From Methylocystis sp. (GTDB lineage: Bacteria > Pseudomonadota > Alphaproteobacteria > Rhizobiales > Beijerinckiaceae), in contig PERY01000001.1 of NCBI GenBank assembly GCA_002929055.1, forward strand, positions 1 through 64,000: 64,000 nucleotides of DNA, in the 5' to 3' direction. Both the position numbers and the translations under genes were made by a program. Below, in pieces: positions 26,989 to 34,545 of the stretch. Position 1 is the first letter of the stretch; each line of letters opens with the position of its first letter. The notes under the pieces are model-generated. The model was not told the DNA's origin, made no database searches, and worked only from the letters and a program-made list of their open reading frames with translations.

Positions 26989-27208
26989 GATTGACCGGCG
27001 TTTCGGTTCCGGTCAAATCGGGAAATTCGGGTCAGCGCTGACCTATTGTCCTCCCGATCCTTCCTACGTTCTACCGCATGACCGAGGATAGCCCGCCGCG
27101 ACGGCCAAGCAGCGGGCGATCCGATCTCTAGCTGGATCATCCCAGAGCGCTTCCTCGAAGGAAGCAAATCGGCCCCGTGCGCCTCAGGCGACGGGGCCTT
27201 CGCTTTTT
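26989..27208 (+). ncRNA. Candidate structured small RNA ending in an intrinsic terminator
   Basis: No protein gene fits this 220-base stretch, but the plus strand folds into a series of hairpins. They are TTGACCGG/CCGGTCAA (26991-27016); ATCGGGA/TCCCGAT (27017-27058) enclosing the 14-bp palindrome at 27030-27043; GGAT-A-GCCCGC/GCGGGC-G-ATCC (27086-27122); GCTTCC/GGAAGC (27149-27165); and a terminator at 27171-27208. The nearest downstream gene is on the opposite strand, so the terminator has no coding transcript to end. The 5' end is a guess; no known RNA family recognised. Confidence 0.45.
27171..27208 (+). terminator. Plus-strand intrinsic terminator without an upstream gene
   Basis: GGCCCCGT/ACGGGGCC with an inner CGCC/GGCG pairing, then TTCGC and five T residues on the plus strand. 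On the minus strand no T-run follows. It points to a plus-strand transcript starting in the 26.7-27.1 kb gap. Confidence 0.75.
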
Positions 27209-27225
27209 CTGGCTCCGTCCCGAAT

Positions 27226-27252
27226 GTAAAACGGCCGCCCGGAGGCGGCCGT
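27226..27252 (-). terminator. Intrinsic terminator of the CoA-transferase gene
   Basis: A 9-bp perfect stem (ACGGCCGCC, 27231-27239, with 27244-27252) lies 20 bases after the CoA-transferase stop and is followed by a short T-run on the minus strand. Confidence 0.75.
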
Positions 27253-27272
27253 CCTGATCTCTATATGCCGCC

Positions 27273-29234
27273 TTACGCCGGCGCCTTCTCTTCTTCCCCG
27301 GCAACGACCTCGAGGAAGGTCTCCGCCGCCTCGCGGCGCTCGAAGACATGGGGCTGCAGGCCGCGCTTGGCCATCGCCTCCTTCATCTTCATGCGAGCGA
27401 AGGCCGACGTCGCATAACGCGTGGTCGTCAGATAATAGTGCTGCGAGAGATATTCGACCATCTCCGCGTAATCGTCATAGAGACCTTCATTGATGCGAGC
27501 GCCGTCATGGTTCACGACGGAGTTGACGCGCTTGCCGACCCTGTCGCAGGCGGTGATGAGCGCCTTGCGCATCTCGTCGATGTCCTTCTTCGTGCGCGCA
27601 TGCCAGCCCTCGAGATTGAGGAAGAGGATGTTGCGCGCCGGATCGTAGCTGATGCGCTGATCGAGATTGAGATTGAGCAGATCGTTGATCAGGCCCATCG
27701 GCTCGTCGATGAAGATGCGCTTGTCCATCAACTCGGGCTCGTTGATGATCGGCTTGAAGTCCATGAAGGGCAGGATGTGCTTGTCGATGTCGATGCCCGG
27801 CGCGACCTCGATGAGTTCGAGGCCGTTATCCTTGAGCTGGAACACGCAGCGCTCGGTCACGTAATAGACCGGCTGCTTGCGCTTCTGGGCGAATTTGCCC
27901 GAGAAGGTCGTCTGCTCCACCGAGTTGAGGAACTTCTTGTTGCGGCCTTCCTGGAGAATATGGACCTTGCCGTCGGCGACCTCGACCTTGAGGCCGCCAT
28001 TGGTGAAGGTGCCGGCGAAGACCACGAGACGCGCGTTCTGGCTGATGTTGATAAAGCCGCCGCAGCCGTTGAGGCGGCCGCCGAACTTCGAGGTGTTGAC
28101 GTTGCCCTGCAGATCGCACTCGGCCATGCCGAGGCAGGTCATGTCGAGGCCGCCGCCGTCGTAGAAGTCGAACTGCTGGTTCTGCTGGATGATGCTGTCG
28201 GCGTTGGTCGCCGCGCCGAAGCTCGAGCCCGAAGCCAGGACGCCGCCGATGGCGCCGGCTTCCGTGGTCAGGGTGATATAGGGCGTGAGCTTTTCCTCAT
28301 TCGCCACAGCGGCGATGCCTTCCGGCGCGCCGACGCCGAGATTCACCACGCCGTTCGGCGGAAGCTCGAAGGAGGCGCGGCGCGCAATGACCTTGCGCTC
28401 GTCGAGAGTCATTTTCGCGAACTTCTCGACCGGCACGCGAATTTCGCCCGCCAGCGCCGGATTATACATCACGCCGTAATTCATGCGGTGCATCTCGGGC
28501 TGGTCCGCGACGACGACGGCGGAGACCAGAATGCCGGGGACATGCACATCCTTGGGCTTGATCGAGCCCTGTTCGACGATGCGCTCGACCTGGGCGATCA
28601 CGAGGCCGCCATTGTTGTGGGCGGCCATCGCCTGGGCGAGATTGTCGAGGACAAGCGCCTCCTTCTCCATGCTGATGTTGCCGGAGGGGTCGGCCGAGGT
28701 GCCGCGGATGAAGGCGACGTCGATCTTGGTGGCGATATAGAAGAGCCACTCCTCGCCCTGAATGTTGTGGTACTTGACCATGTCCTCCCTGGTGCGCTCG
28801 TTCACCTTGCCGCCGCCGAAGCGCGGATCGACATAGGTGTAGAGGCCGACCTTGGAGAAGAGGCCGGGCTGGCCGGAGGCGCAGGCGCGGTAGAGCTGCG
28901 AGATGACGCCCTGCGGCAGGTTGTAGCCGCAGATCTTCTCTTCCTGCGCGGCCTGGGCGACCTTGGGCATACGGCCGAAATTGGCGGCGATGACGCGCTT
29001 GAGCAGGCCCTCGTGATGGAAGCGCCCGGTGCCGAGGCCCTTCGAGTCGCCGGCGCCGGCGGTCATGATGAGGGTCAGGTCGCGCGGATGCTGCGATTCG
29101 ACGAAACGCTTCTCCAGGGCGGCGTGAAGGGCTTCGGGGATGCAGCTCTGGACGAAGCCCGTCGTGGTGACGACGTCGTTGTCGCGAATGAGCGCAATCG
29201 CCGCGTCGGCGCTGATGACCTTGTTGTTCGCCAT
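27273..29234 (-). CDS. Acyl-CoA:acetate CoA-transferase (Pct/YdiF type)
   Basis: Family I CoA-transferase carrying both the alpha-like and beta-like halves in one 653-residue chain, similar to propionate CoA-transferase/YdiF. It moves CoA between short acyl-CoAs and acetate or a similar acid via a glutamyl-CoA intermediate; the catalytic Glu is in TTEAGAIGG (about 325-333). Other blocks are TTTGFVQSCIPEALH at the N-terminus and NLGVGAPEGIA. The start MANNKVISADAA (29234) is chosen; the upstream extension is a basic, non-homologous stretch. Confidence 0.85.
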   Translation of the reverse strand: MANNKVISADAAIALIRDNDVVTTTGFVQSCIPEALHAALEKRFVESQHPRDLTLIMTAGAGDSKGLGTGRFHHEGLLKRVIAANFGRMPKVAQAAQEEKICGYNLPQGVISQLYRACASGQPGLFSKVGLYTYVDPRFGGGKVNERTREDMVKYHNIQGEEWLFYIATKIDVAFIRGTSADPSGNISMEKEALVLDNLAQAMAAHNNGGLVIAQVERIVEQGSIKPKDVHVPGILVSAVVVADQPEMHRMNYGVMYNPALAGEIRVPVEKFAKMTLDERKVIARRASFELPPNGVVNLGVGAPEGIAAVANEEKLTPYITLTTEAGAIGGVLASGSSFGAATNADSIIQQNQQFDFYDGGGLDMTCLGMAECDLQGNVNTSKFGGRLNGCGGFINISQNARLVVFAGTFTNGGLKVEVADGKVHILQEGRNKKFLNSVEQTTFSGKFAQKRKQPVYYVTERCVFQLKDNGLELIEVAPGIDIDKHILPFMDFKPIINEPELMDKRIFIDEPMGLINDLLNLNLDQRISYDPARNILFLNLEGWHARTKKDIDEMRKALITACDRVGKRVNSVVNHDGARINEGLYDDYAEMVEYLSQHYYLTTTRYATSAFARMKMKEAMAKRGLQPHVFERREAAETFLEVVAGEEEKAPA

Positions 29235-29423
29235 TTCCTTAGATGTCCCCTCGAGACCGCTCTTTTTCGCGCGGCGCCCGTTGCGCTGCCGCCTGGCGGT
29301 CTTTTTGCTCAAATGACGGGCGCAAGCGTAGAGACGACCGCCTGCTTTCGCAATAGCGACGATGCCGCAGGATTGCTATCAGTTGAGATTAGGGATTTAC
29401 CGCTGTCTCATGAAGGGGCATTA

Positions 29424-29457
29424 AACGGCTGCGCTTGGGCGCAGCCGTTGCTTTTTT
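29424..29457 (+). terminator. Strong plus-strand hairpin terminator in an intergenic gap
   Basis: AACGGCTGCGC/GCGCAGCCGTT with a TTGG loop, followed by GC and six T residues on the plus strand. On the minus strand it directly follows the stop of the orphan gene at 29456 and may end that transcript too, but the T-run there is weak. No plus-strand gene precedes it. Confidence 0.7.
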
Positions 29458-29749
29458 AGATTTCTCCAGCCCAAGCCTGCACGGGCTCCGGGGTTTTTTT
29501 GGTTATTACAAGATATTCGTGCATGGCCTCGAATATGTACAGTTCACCCCTATCTCTTCCGCCAGAATGAAACTCCCAAGTATCTAACAAGGTCTTCCAA
29601 GTGCCTTGCGCTCTACTTCCCTTACCTAAGAATCTCCAGAGCTTAAATATGTGGATAACAACAAAGCCTTTGTCGTCTATTTCAGAGAACAGATTCTCTA
29701 ATTCGTATTTCTTGAACTCAGCGAGGATTTTTTCTTCCATAGCGCCCAT
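29456..29749 (-). CDS. Orphan small protein in an AT-rich islet
   Basis: 97 residues opening MGAMEEKILAEFKKYELENLF, soluble, with mixed charged and aromatic residues (HIFKLWRFLGKGS, TWEFHSGG). I recognise no family. Base composition is much lower in GC than every neighbour, codon use is unlike theirs, and the flanking 70 bases upstream are very AT-rich, so recent acquisition is likely. It stands alone between the CoA-transferase and queD. Confidence 0.55.
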   Translation of the reverse strand: MGAMEEKILAEFKKYELENLFSEIDDKGFVVIHIFKLWRFLGKGSRAQGTWKTLLDTWEFHSGGRDRGELYIFEAMHEYLVITKKTPEPVQAWAGEI

Positions 29750-29868
29750 AAATTGGCTCCCTTATTTCTGCCTCCAACCATCATAAAATAGCACAGATTT
29801 TCAAAAATGCAATAACTTTTAAAATGTGCGCATTTTTTAAATACTCGCGCTTTTCAGCCGTGCTCGCG

Positions 29869-30243
29869 TCAGTCGCCCCGGTAGACGCAGCCCTCGAAAC
29901 AGCTGTCGCGGAAGACGCCAACCTCGCTGAGCCCGGGGAGCGACGCCGCGAGATCCCCCCAGATGTAGAGGCACAGGTTTTCGAGCGTCGGCTTGCCCAG
30001 GCCCTCTAGGTCGTTGAGGAAGGAGTGATCGAGCCGCTCCCGCAGTTCCGCGAGGCGGCGGCCGAGCTTGCCGAGATCGATCACCCATTGCTCCTCGGGG
30101 TGACGCTCGCCGCGCAGGGTCACGCGCACCCGGAATGAATGCCCGTGGAGGTTGCGGTATTTGCCGCCATCCTTCGCCTCGGGGTCGTAGAGGGCGTGCG
30201 CCGCCTCGAAATAGAACTCGCGGTGAACCTCGAACGTCGGCAC
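29869..30243 (-). CDS. queD: 6-carboxytetrahydropterin synthase-like protein (QueD)
   Basis: 124 residues of the PTPS/QueD family, which turns 7,8-dihydroneopterin triphosphate into 6-carboxy-tetrahydropterin in queuosine synthesis. The three zinc histidines are present: His16 (EAAHAL), His33 and His35 (LHGHSF), plus LDHSFLND and PTLEN. The catalytic cysteine of the CxxxHGH motif is replaced by Tyr29 (Y-R-N-L-H-G-H). It sits next to queE, which supports the pathway assignment despite the missing residue. Confidence 0.85.
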   Translation of the reverse strand: MPTFEVHREFYFEAAHALYDPEAKDGGKYRNLHGHSFRVRVTLRGERHPEEQWVIDLGKLGRRLAELRERLDHSFLNDLEGLGKPTLENLCLYIWGDLAASLPGLSEVGVFRDSCFEGCVYRGD

Positions 30244-30323
30244 TTCTCTTTATCCCTTGCCCCTCGCATGAGCTCGGCGTCGTTTCGCTCCTGACCCAAC
30301 AACGCCGGTTCTGCCCGGCCGCG

Positions 30324-30956
30324 CTACTTCACCCCGATCATCTTGTGGGTCTGCAGCGACAGCCGCCAGCGCGGATGGGCGAGGCAGTACTCGACCGCGG
30401 CCCTCGTATTGCGCAGAATTTCCGGCCCGTCCATGGGCTGAAGCAGGAAATGGCGGAAGTCGAGCCCCTCATATAGGCCCGGCTCGGCGCCCGCCTGCGG
30501 GAAGATCAGCTTCAATTCGTCGCCCGAGGTCTGGACGAGGGCGGCGCCCGCCTTGGGCGAGACGCAGATCCAGTCGAGTCCCGGCGTCGCCGGCAGCGTC
30601 CCGTTTGTCTCGACCGCGATCTCGAAGCCTTCCGCATGAAGAGCGTCGACGAGCGCCGGGTCGATCTGGAGCATGGGCTCGCCGCCGGTGAGCACGGTGA
30701 AGCGGCCGTCGCGCCCCGGGCCCCAGAGCGCGGCGAGATGGGCCGCCAGTTCAGACGCCGCGCCGAACTTGCCGCCGCCTTCGCCGTCCGTCCCGACGAA
30801 GTCCGTGTCGCAGAAGCGGCAGACCGCCTTCTCGCGGTCGTCCTCGCGCCCGCTCCAGAGGTTGCAGCCGGCGAAGCGGCAGAAGACCGCGGCGCGGCCC
30901 ATGTGCCGCCCCTCGCCCTGCAGGGTCTTGAAGGCTTCCTTGACCGCATAAGTCAT
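30324..30956 (-). CDS. queE: 7-carboxy-7-deazaguanine synthase (radical SAM)
   Basis: Radical SAM enzyme making 7-carboxy-7-deazaguanine from the QueD product. The 210-residue protein has FKTLQGEGRHMGRAAVFCRF, then the cluster cysteines in the extended pattern C-x14-C-x2-C (CNLWSG...CRFCDTDF), a known QueE variant of CxxxCxxC. LTGGEPMLQ and VETNGT follow for SAM and substrate binding. The start is the ATG at 30956; a longer frame upstream crosses the cytochrome gene region and is not homologous. Confidence 0.93.
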   Translation of the reverse strand: MTYAVKEAFKTLQGEGRHMGRAAVFCRFAGCNLWSGREDDREKAVCRFCDTDFVGTDGEGGGKFGAASELAAHLAALWGPGRDGRFTVLTGGEPMLQIDPALVDALHAEGFEIAVETNGTLPATPGLDWICVSPKAGAALVQTSGDELKLIFPQAGAEPGLYEGLDFRHFLLQPMDGPEILRNTRAAVEYCLAHPRWRLSLQTHKMIGVK

Positions 30957-31006
30957 GGCGCGCTTTAGCGCGCGCCGCGACGCGGGTCCAGCGTCGCCGA
31001 TCCGCG

Positions 31007-31384
31007 CTACCCCTTCCTGGGCTGCTCCTCGTCCTTTTCCTTTTGCTCCGGCGGCTGCGGGCGAGGATCGAGGCTGCGGATATAGGTGGTGATGTCGTCG
31101 ATCTCCTTGCGGGAGAGATGCATGTCCGGCATCGGCGGATGCGGGTTGATGAGAAAGTTGGCGATCTGCTTCTTGTCCGGCCGCCGCCGGGCGATGTCGG
31201 CGAAGGAGGGCGCGTCCGCGTCGGCCGACGTCTGATCCCTGGCGACGACGTGGCAGCTCGCGCACCAGCGCTTGGCGATGGCGCCGCCCTTTTGCGCGTC
31301 GCCGGCGACCGCGCGGTCGTTGGCCGCGAGCGTCGCCAGCGCCATGAGGCTGAGGGCGGTTACGGCGCGAGAAGAAAGACCCAT
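31007..31384 (-). CDS. Class I c-type cytochrome
   Basis: 125-residue precursor: a signal peptide (MGLSSRAVTALSLMALATLAANDRAVA), then GDAQKGGAIAKRWCASCH, a single haem c site (CASCH near 41-45), and the axial methionine region PPMPDMHLSRKEIDDI followed by the C-terminal helix with YIRSLDP. The tail is charged (EQKEKDEEQP). It carries electrons in the periplasm. The partner cannot be read from its neighbours. Confidence 0.88.
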   Translation of the reverse strand: MGLSSRAVTALSLMALATLAANDRAVAGDAQKGGAIAKRWCASCHVVARDQTSADADAPSFADIARRRPDKKQIANFLINPHPPMPDMHLSRKEIDDITTYIRSLDPRPQPPEQKEKDEEQPRKG

Positions 31385-31890
31385 GCAACATTCCTTTTTT
31401 GCGCGCGCCTTGTTTGCGCGCTGTGCGGCGCGAAGACGACGCGTGATTCGGACTCCAGCCTATGGACGAAGACGTAAGCACAAGTCCGCAGGCGTGGGAA
31501 TCGATCGGGTCGGGGAAACATTGGCCGGCGGTTGCGGCCAAAACCCGCAGCGCCAGGCCTGCGTTCGCCTCCCGGCCCCGCGGTTGCTGCAATCTTGCAA
31601 CAGTGGTTGTGCCCTTGTTGCAACAGTGCCGAAGATTAGCGGCGGCCGGCTCGAGGGCGCGCCACAAGCCCCTTTTCAGCCATAAATGCTGAGGTAAGGT
31701 CTTCTTGTCACTTGCTCATCCAGGACGCGGGAAGACATCCACCCCGGCGAGACCTCTCGCAAGGGCATGGGCTCCTTTTTTCCAAATCGGGCCTTAACTA
31801 AGGCTAGGCGACAAGGACGGGTGGCGACAGGTCGGTCGCGCGTGTGCGTCGTTTCAGGGGTTCAAGGTTTTGAGGAATTTGGAACGGATT
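31385..31890. other. Intergenic region upstream of exoR and the cytochrome gene
   Basis: About 500 bases between divergent genes. It contains a pair of direct repeats (31595-31628) and a palindrome GCCTTA-AC-TAAGGC (31791-31804). Short open frames here lack family character. It presumably carries both promoters. Confidence 0.5.
31595..31628. promoter_or_regulatory. Direct repeats TTGCAACAGTG
   Basis: Two exact 11-base copies start 23 bases apart (31595 and 31618), about two helical turns, placing them on the same DNA face. The second copy overlaps the palindrome TGTTGCAACA. A dimeric regulator could bind here; no factor is assigned. Confidence 0.45.
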
Positions 31891-32778
31891 ATGGTTCGAT
31901 CTGCGCATAAGGACGTCCGCTCGACAGCGTCGCAAGCATTCCGGCGCGCCGGCCTGCAGGCGGGCCTTCTCGCCGCGAGCCTTGCAATGCTGGTGACGGC
32001 TTTCGTCGATCCGGCCCCGGCGCTCGACGCGCCGGCGGCGCGCTCGCCCGAAACGACTCCCCTTCCCATGTTCAAGAATCCGCGCGCCGCGCTGCGCGCC
32101 GGCATCGAGAGCTATCATGCGGGAGACGCCGGCGCCTCGGTCGCCGCTTTGGCCTACGCCGCCGACGGCGGCGAGCCGCTGGCCCAATGGAAGCTCGGCC
32201 GCATGTACGCCGAGGGCGACGGCGTGAGGCGCGACGACGCCAAGGCCTTCGACTATTTCTCCAAGATCATCGAGCATTTCTCCGACGACGAGCCTGATCC
32301 GCGGGAGCGCTCGATGGCGGCGAACGCCTTCGTCGCGGTCGGCCTCTATCTGAAGGACGGCGTCTCGACCGCGAATATTGCGCCCGACCTCGATCGCGCC
32401 GTGGAACTGTTTCGCTATGCAGCGACCTATTTCCGCAACGCTGACGCCCAGTATCAGCTCGGCCGGATGTATCTCGACGGTCAGGGCGTGAAGAAGGATT
32501 TGCGCCAGAGCGTCAACTGGCTGGAGCTCTCAGCCCGCAAGGGACATCCGCAGGCCCAGGCGGTTCTCGGCCGGCTGATGTTCGACGGCGAGATCGGCGG
32601 CACGCAGGAGAAGCCGCGCGGGCTGATGTATCTGACTCTGGCGCGAGACGCCGCGGCCGGGAACGCGAGCGAACAGTGGATCGTCGACCTCCACGCCAAG
32701 GCTTTGGCGGCGGCGACCGAGCGGGACCGCAAGACCGCAGTCTCCATGCTCGAAGATTATCTGCGCGAGCGCAATTGA
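31891..32778 (+). CDS. exoR: ExoR-like Sel1-repeat periplasmic regulator
   Basis: 295 residues with an N-terminal hydrophobic export segment (about 22-42) and several Sel1-like repeats: PLAQWKLGRMYAEGDGV, NADAQYQLGRMYLDGQGV and HPQAQAVLGRLMFDGE. In Hyphomicrobiales ExoR inhibits the ChvG/ExoS sensor kinase in the periplasm and thereby controls exopolysaccharide and motility. Sequence layout and length fit ExoR. The ATG at 31891 is preceded by GAGG; a TTG 21 bases upstream is less likely. No ChvG/ChvI gene is in the window. Confidence 0.85.
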   Translation: MVRSAHKDVRSTASQAFRRAGLQAGLLAASLAMLVTAFVDPAPALDAPAARSPETTPLPMFKNPRAALRAGIESYHAGDAGASVAALAYAADGGEPLAQWKLGRMYAEGDGVRRDDAKAFDYFSKIIEHFSDDEPDPRERSMAANAFVAVGLYLKDGVSTANIAPDLDRAVELFRYAATYFRNADAQYQLGRMYLDGQGVKKDLRQSVNWLELSARKGHPQAQAVLGRLMFDGEIGGTQEKPRGLMYLTLARDAAAGNASEQWIVDLHAKALAAATERDRKTAVSMLEDYLRERN

Positions 32779-32781
32779 GCC

Positions 32782-33660
32782 TTACGGCGCCGCTCTGCCG
32801 CGGAACTTCACCGGCGACAGCAGGCGGCGCATTCCGTCCGGGCCAGGCGGCGGAAAGCGGCCGGCGCGAATATTCACCTGGATCGAGGGCAGCAGCAGGC
32901 GCGGCGCGGCAAGCGCCTTGTCGCGCTTTTCGCGGGAAGCGACGAAGTCGTCCTCGCTGACGCCGTCCCTGATCTGCACATTCTCCGCACGCTCCTGCGC
33001 GACCGTCGTTTCCCAAAGGTAGACGTCGCGGCCGGGCGCCTTGTAATCGTGGCACATGAAGAGCCGCGTCTGCGGCGGCAGCGCCAGGATGCGGCGGATC
33101 GAGCGGTAGAGCGCGCGGGCGTCGCCGCCGGGAAAGTCGGCGCGCGCCGTCCCGTAATCCGGCATGAAGAGCGTGTCGCCGACGAAGACCGCGTCGCCGA
33201 TCCTGTAGGAGACGCAGGCCGGCGTATGGCCGGGGGTGTAGAGAACCTCGACCTCCAGTTCGCCGATCCGGAAACGCTCGCCGTCCTTGAAGAGATGGTC
33301 GAAGTCGCGCGCCTCCGGGGCGATGTCGTCGGCCAGGAAGACGGGACGGAAGATGTCCTGAACCTTGGCGATGTGCTCGCCGATCCCGATCCTGGCGCCT
33401 GTCGCGGCCTTCACCACCGGGGCGGCGGAGAGGTGATCGGCGTGGGCGTGCGTCTCCAGCACCCATTCCACCGTCATCCCGCGGTCCCGGGCTTCCGCGA
33501 GAACGGCGTCGATCGAGCGCGAATCCGCGACGCCGCCGCCCGGGTCGTAATCCAGCACGGGATCGATGATCGCCGCCTTTTTCGTCGCGGGGTCGCAGAC
33601 GAGATAGGTGATGGTGAAGGTGGGCTCGTCGAAAAACGCCCGGATCGTCGGCTGCGACAT
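32782..33660 (-). CDS. blh: Persulfide dioxygenase-like MBL-fold hydrolase (Blh/ETHE1 type)
   Basis: 292-residue metallo-beta-lactamase fold protein with THAHADH (His71, His73, Asp75, His76), TPGHTPACVSYRIG and VGDTLFMPDYGTARADFPGG, the iron-binding and substrate region of ETHE1/Blh enzymes that oxidise glutathione persulfide to sulfite. It is divergent from a TauE/SafE permease that could export the sulfite. The shared intergenic region has two copies of the island's AT-rich motif and a good promoter for this gene. Confidence 0.88.
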   Translation of the reverse strand: MSQPTIRAFFDEPTFTITYLVCDPATKKAAIIDPVLDYDPGGGVADSRSIDAVLAEARDRGMTVEWVLETHAHADHLSAAPVVKAATGARIGIGEHIAKVQDIFRPVFLADDIAPEARDFDHLFKDGERFRIGELEVEVLYTPGHTPACVSYRIGDAVFVGDTLFMPDYGTARADFPGGDARALYRSIRRILALPPQTRLFMCHDYKAPGRDVYLWETTVAQERAENVQIRDGVSEDDFVASREKRDKALAAPRLLLPSIQVNIRAGRFPPPGPDGMRRLLSPVKFRGRAAP

Positions 33661-33695
33661 GTTTTCTCCTCGCCGCGTTGACGGCTTGCGGGCAA

Positions 33696-33723
33696 GATAT
33701 ATGCGGGCTATCTAAATAAGCAA
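33696..33723 (-). promoter_or_regulatory. Predicted promoter of blh
   Basis: On the minus strand TTGCTT (33723-33718), a 16-base spacer and TATATC (33701-33696) look like -35 and -10 elements. One copy of the sulfide motif lies inside the spacer, a position for repression. Confidence 0.45.
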
Positions 33724-33735
33724 TATCTAATGTAG
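33709..33735. promoter_or_regulatory. Sulfide-island motif A (two half copies), blh/tauE intergenic
   Basis: TATCTAAATA (33709-33718) and TATCTAATGTAG (33724-33735) carry the CTAA-N-TTAG core with one mismatch each. GCAATATC-TAAT is shared almost exactly with motif D at 43738. The sites lie between divergent blh and the TauE gene and could serve both. Confidence 0.5.
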
Positions 33736-33756
33736 TCGCTTCCGGAGACGCGGCTG

Positions 33757-34545
33757 ATGCTCACACCCGAAATTATCAGGCTCGCAGCCGGAACGCTCTC
33801 GGGCGTCTTCGTCGGTTTCTCGCTCGGGCTTGTCGGCGGCGGCGGCTCGGTGCTCGCCGTGCCGCTGCTCGTCTATTTCGTCGGGGTTTCAGACCCGCAT
33901 GTCGCCATCGGCACCAGCGCCGTGGCGGTCGCCGCCAATGCGCTCGTGAGCCTCGCCAACCACGCCCGCGCCGGCACGATAAAATGGCGCTGCGCTTCCG
34001 TCTTTGCGCTCTTTGGCGTCGCCGGGGCCTATGGCGGCTCGACGCTCGGCAAGATGATGAATGGCGAAAAGCTTCTCGCGCTCTTCGGCGTGCTCATGCT
34101 CGTCGTCGGCGTGCTGATGTTCCGCAGCCGCAGCGGCGAGGGCTATCCGCAGGTGCGGCTCAACCGCGAGAATTTTCCTCGCCTCGCCGCGACCGGCGTC
34201 GCGACCGGCGCGCTCTCGGGCTTCTTCGGCATTGGCGGGGGCTTTCTCATCGTGCCGGGGCTGATGCTCGCCGCCGACCTTCCCATTATCAACGCCATCG
34301 GCTCGTCGCTCGTGTCGGTCACGGCCTTCGGCGTGACGACGGCCGCGAACTACGCTTTCTCCGGGCTGGTCGATTGGTCACTGGCCGCGACGATTCTCGG
34401 CGGCGGCGTCATCGGCGGGCTGATCGGCGCGGCGACGGCGCGGCGGCTCGCGGGCCGGCGCGGGACGCTGGCGGCGATATTCGCCGGAATCGTCGTGGCG
34501 GTCGCGCTATATGTCATCTGGCGGGCGGTCGGCGCGCTGACCTAA
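33757..34545 (+). CDS. TauE/SafE family permease
   Basis: 262-residue inner-membrane protein with about eight helices and the duplicated TauE/SafE pattern: GFSLGLVGGGGSVLAVPLLVYF in the first half and GALSGFFGIGGGFLIVPGL in the second. The family exports sulfite, sulfonates or other sulfur anions. Divergent pairing with a persulfide dioxygenase makes sulfite export the natural reading, but the substrate is inference. The stop codon abuts the convergent xthA stop. Confidence 0.88.
   Translation: MLTPEIIRLAAGTLSGVFVGFSLGLVGGGGSVLAVPLLVYFVGVSDPHVAIGTSAVAVAANALVSLANHARAGTIKWRCASVFALFGVAGAYGGSTLGKMMNGEKLLALFGVLMLVVGVLMFRSRSGEGYPQVRLNRENFPRLAATGVATGALSGFFGIGGGFLIVPGLMLAADLPIINAIGSSLVSVTAFGVTTAANYAFSGLVDWSLAATILGGGVIGGLIGAATARRLAGRRGTLAAIFAGIVVAVALYVIWRAVGALT

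Noticed and set aside
26732-27167. Short coding frames in the met/CoA-transferase gap
   Set aside because: No ribosome binding site, family or codon pattern; the structured-RNA reading explains the region better.
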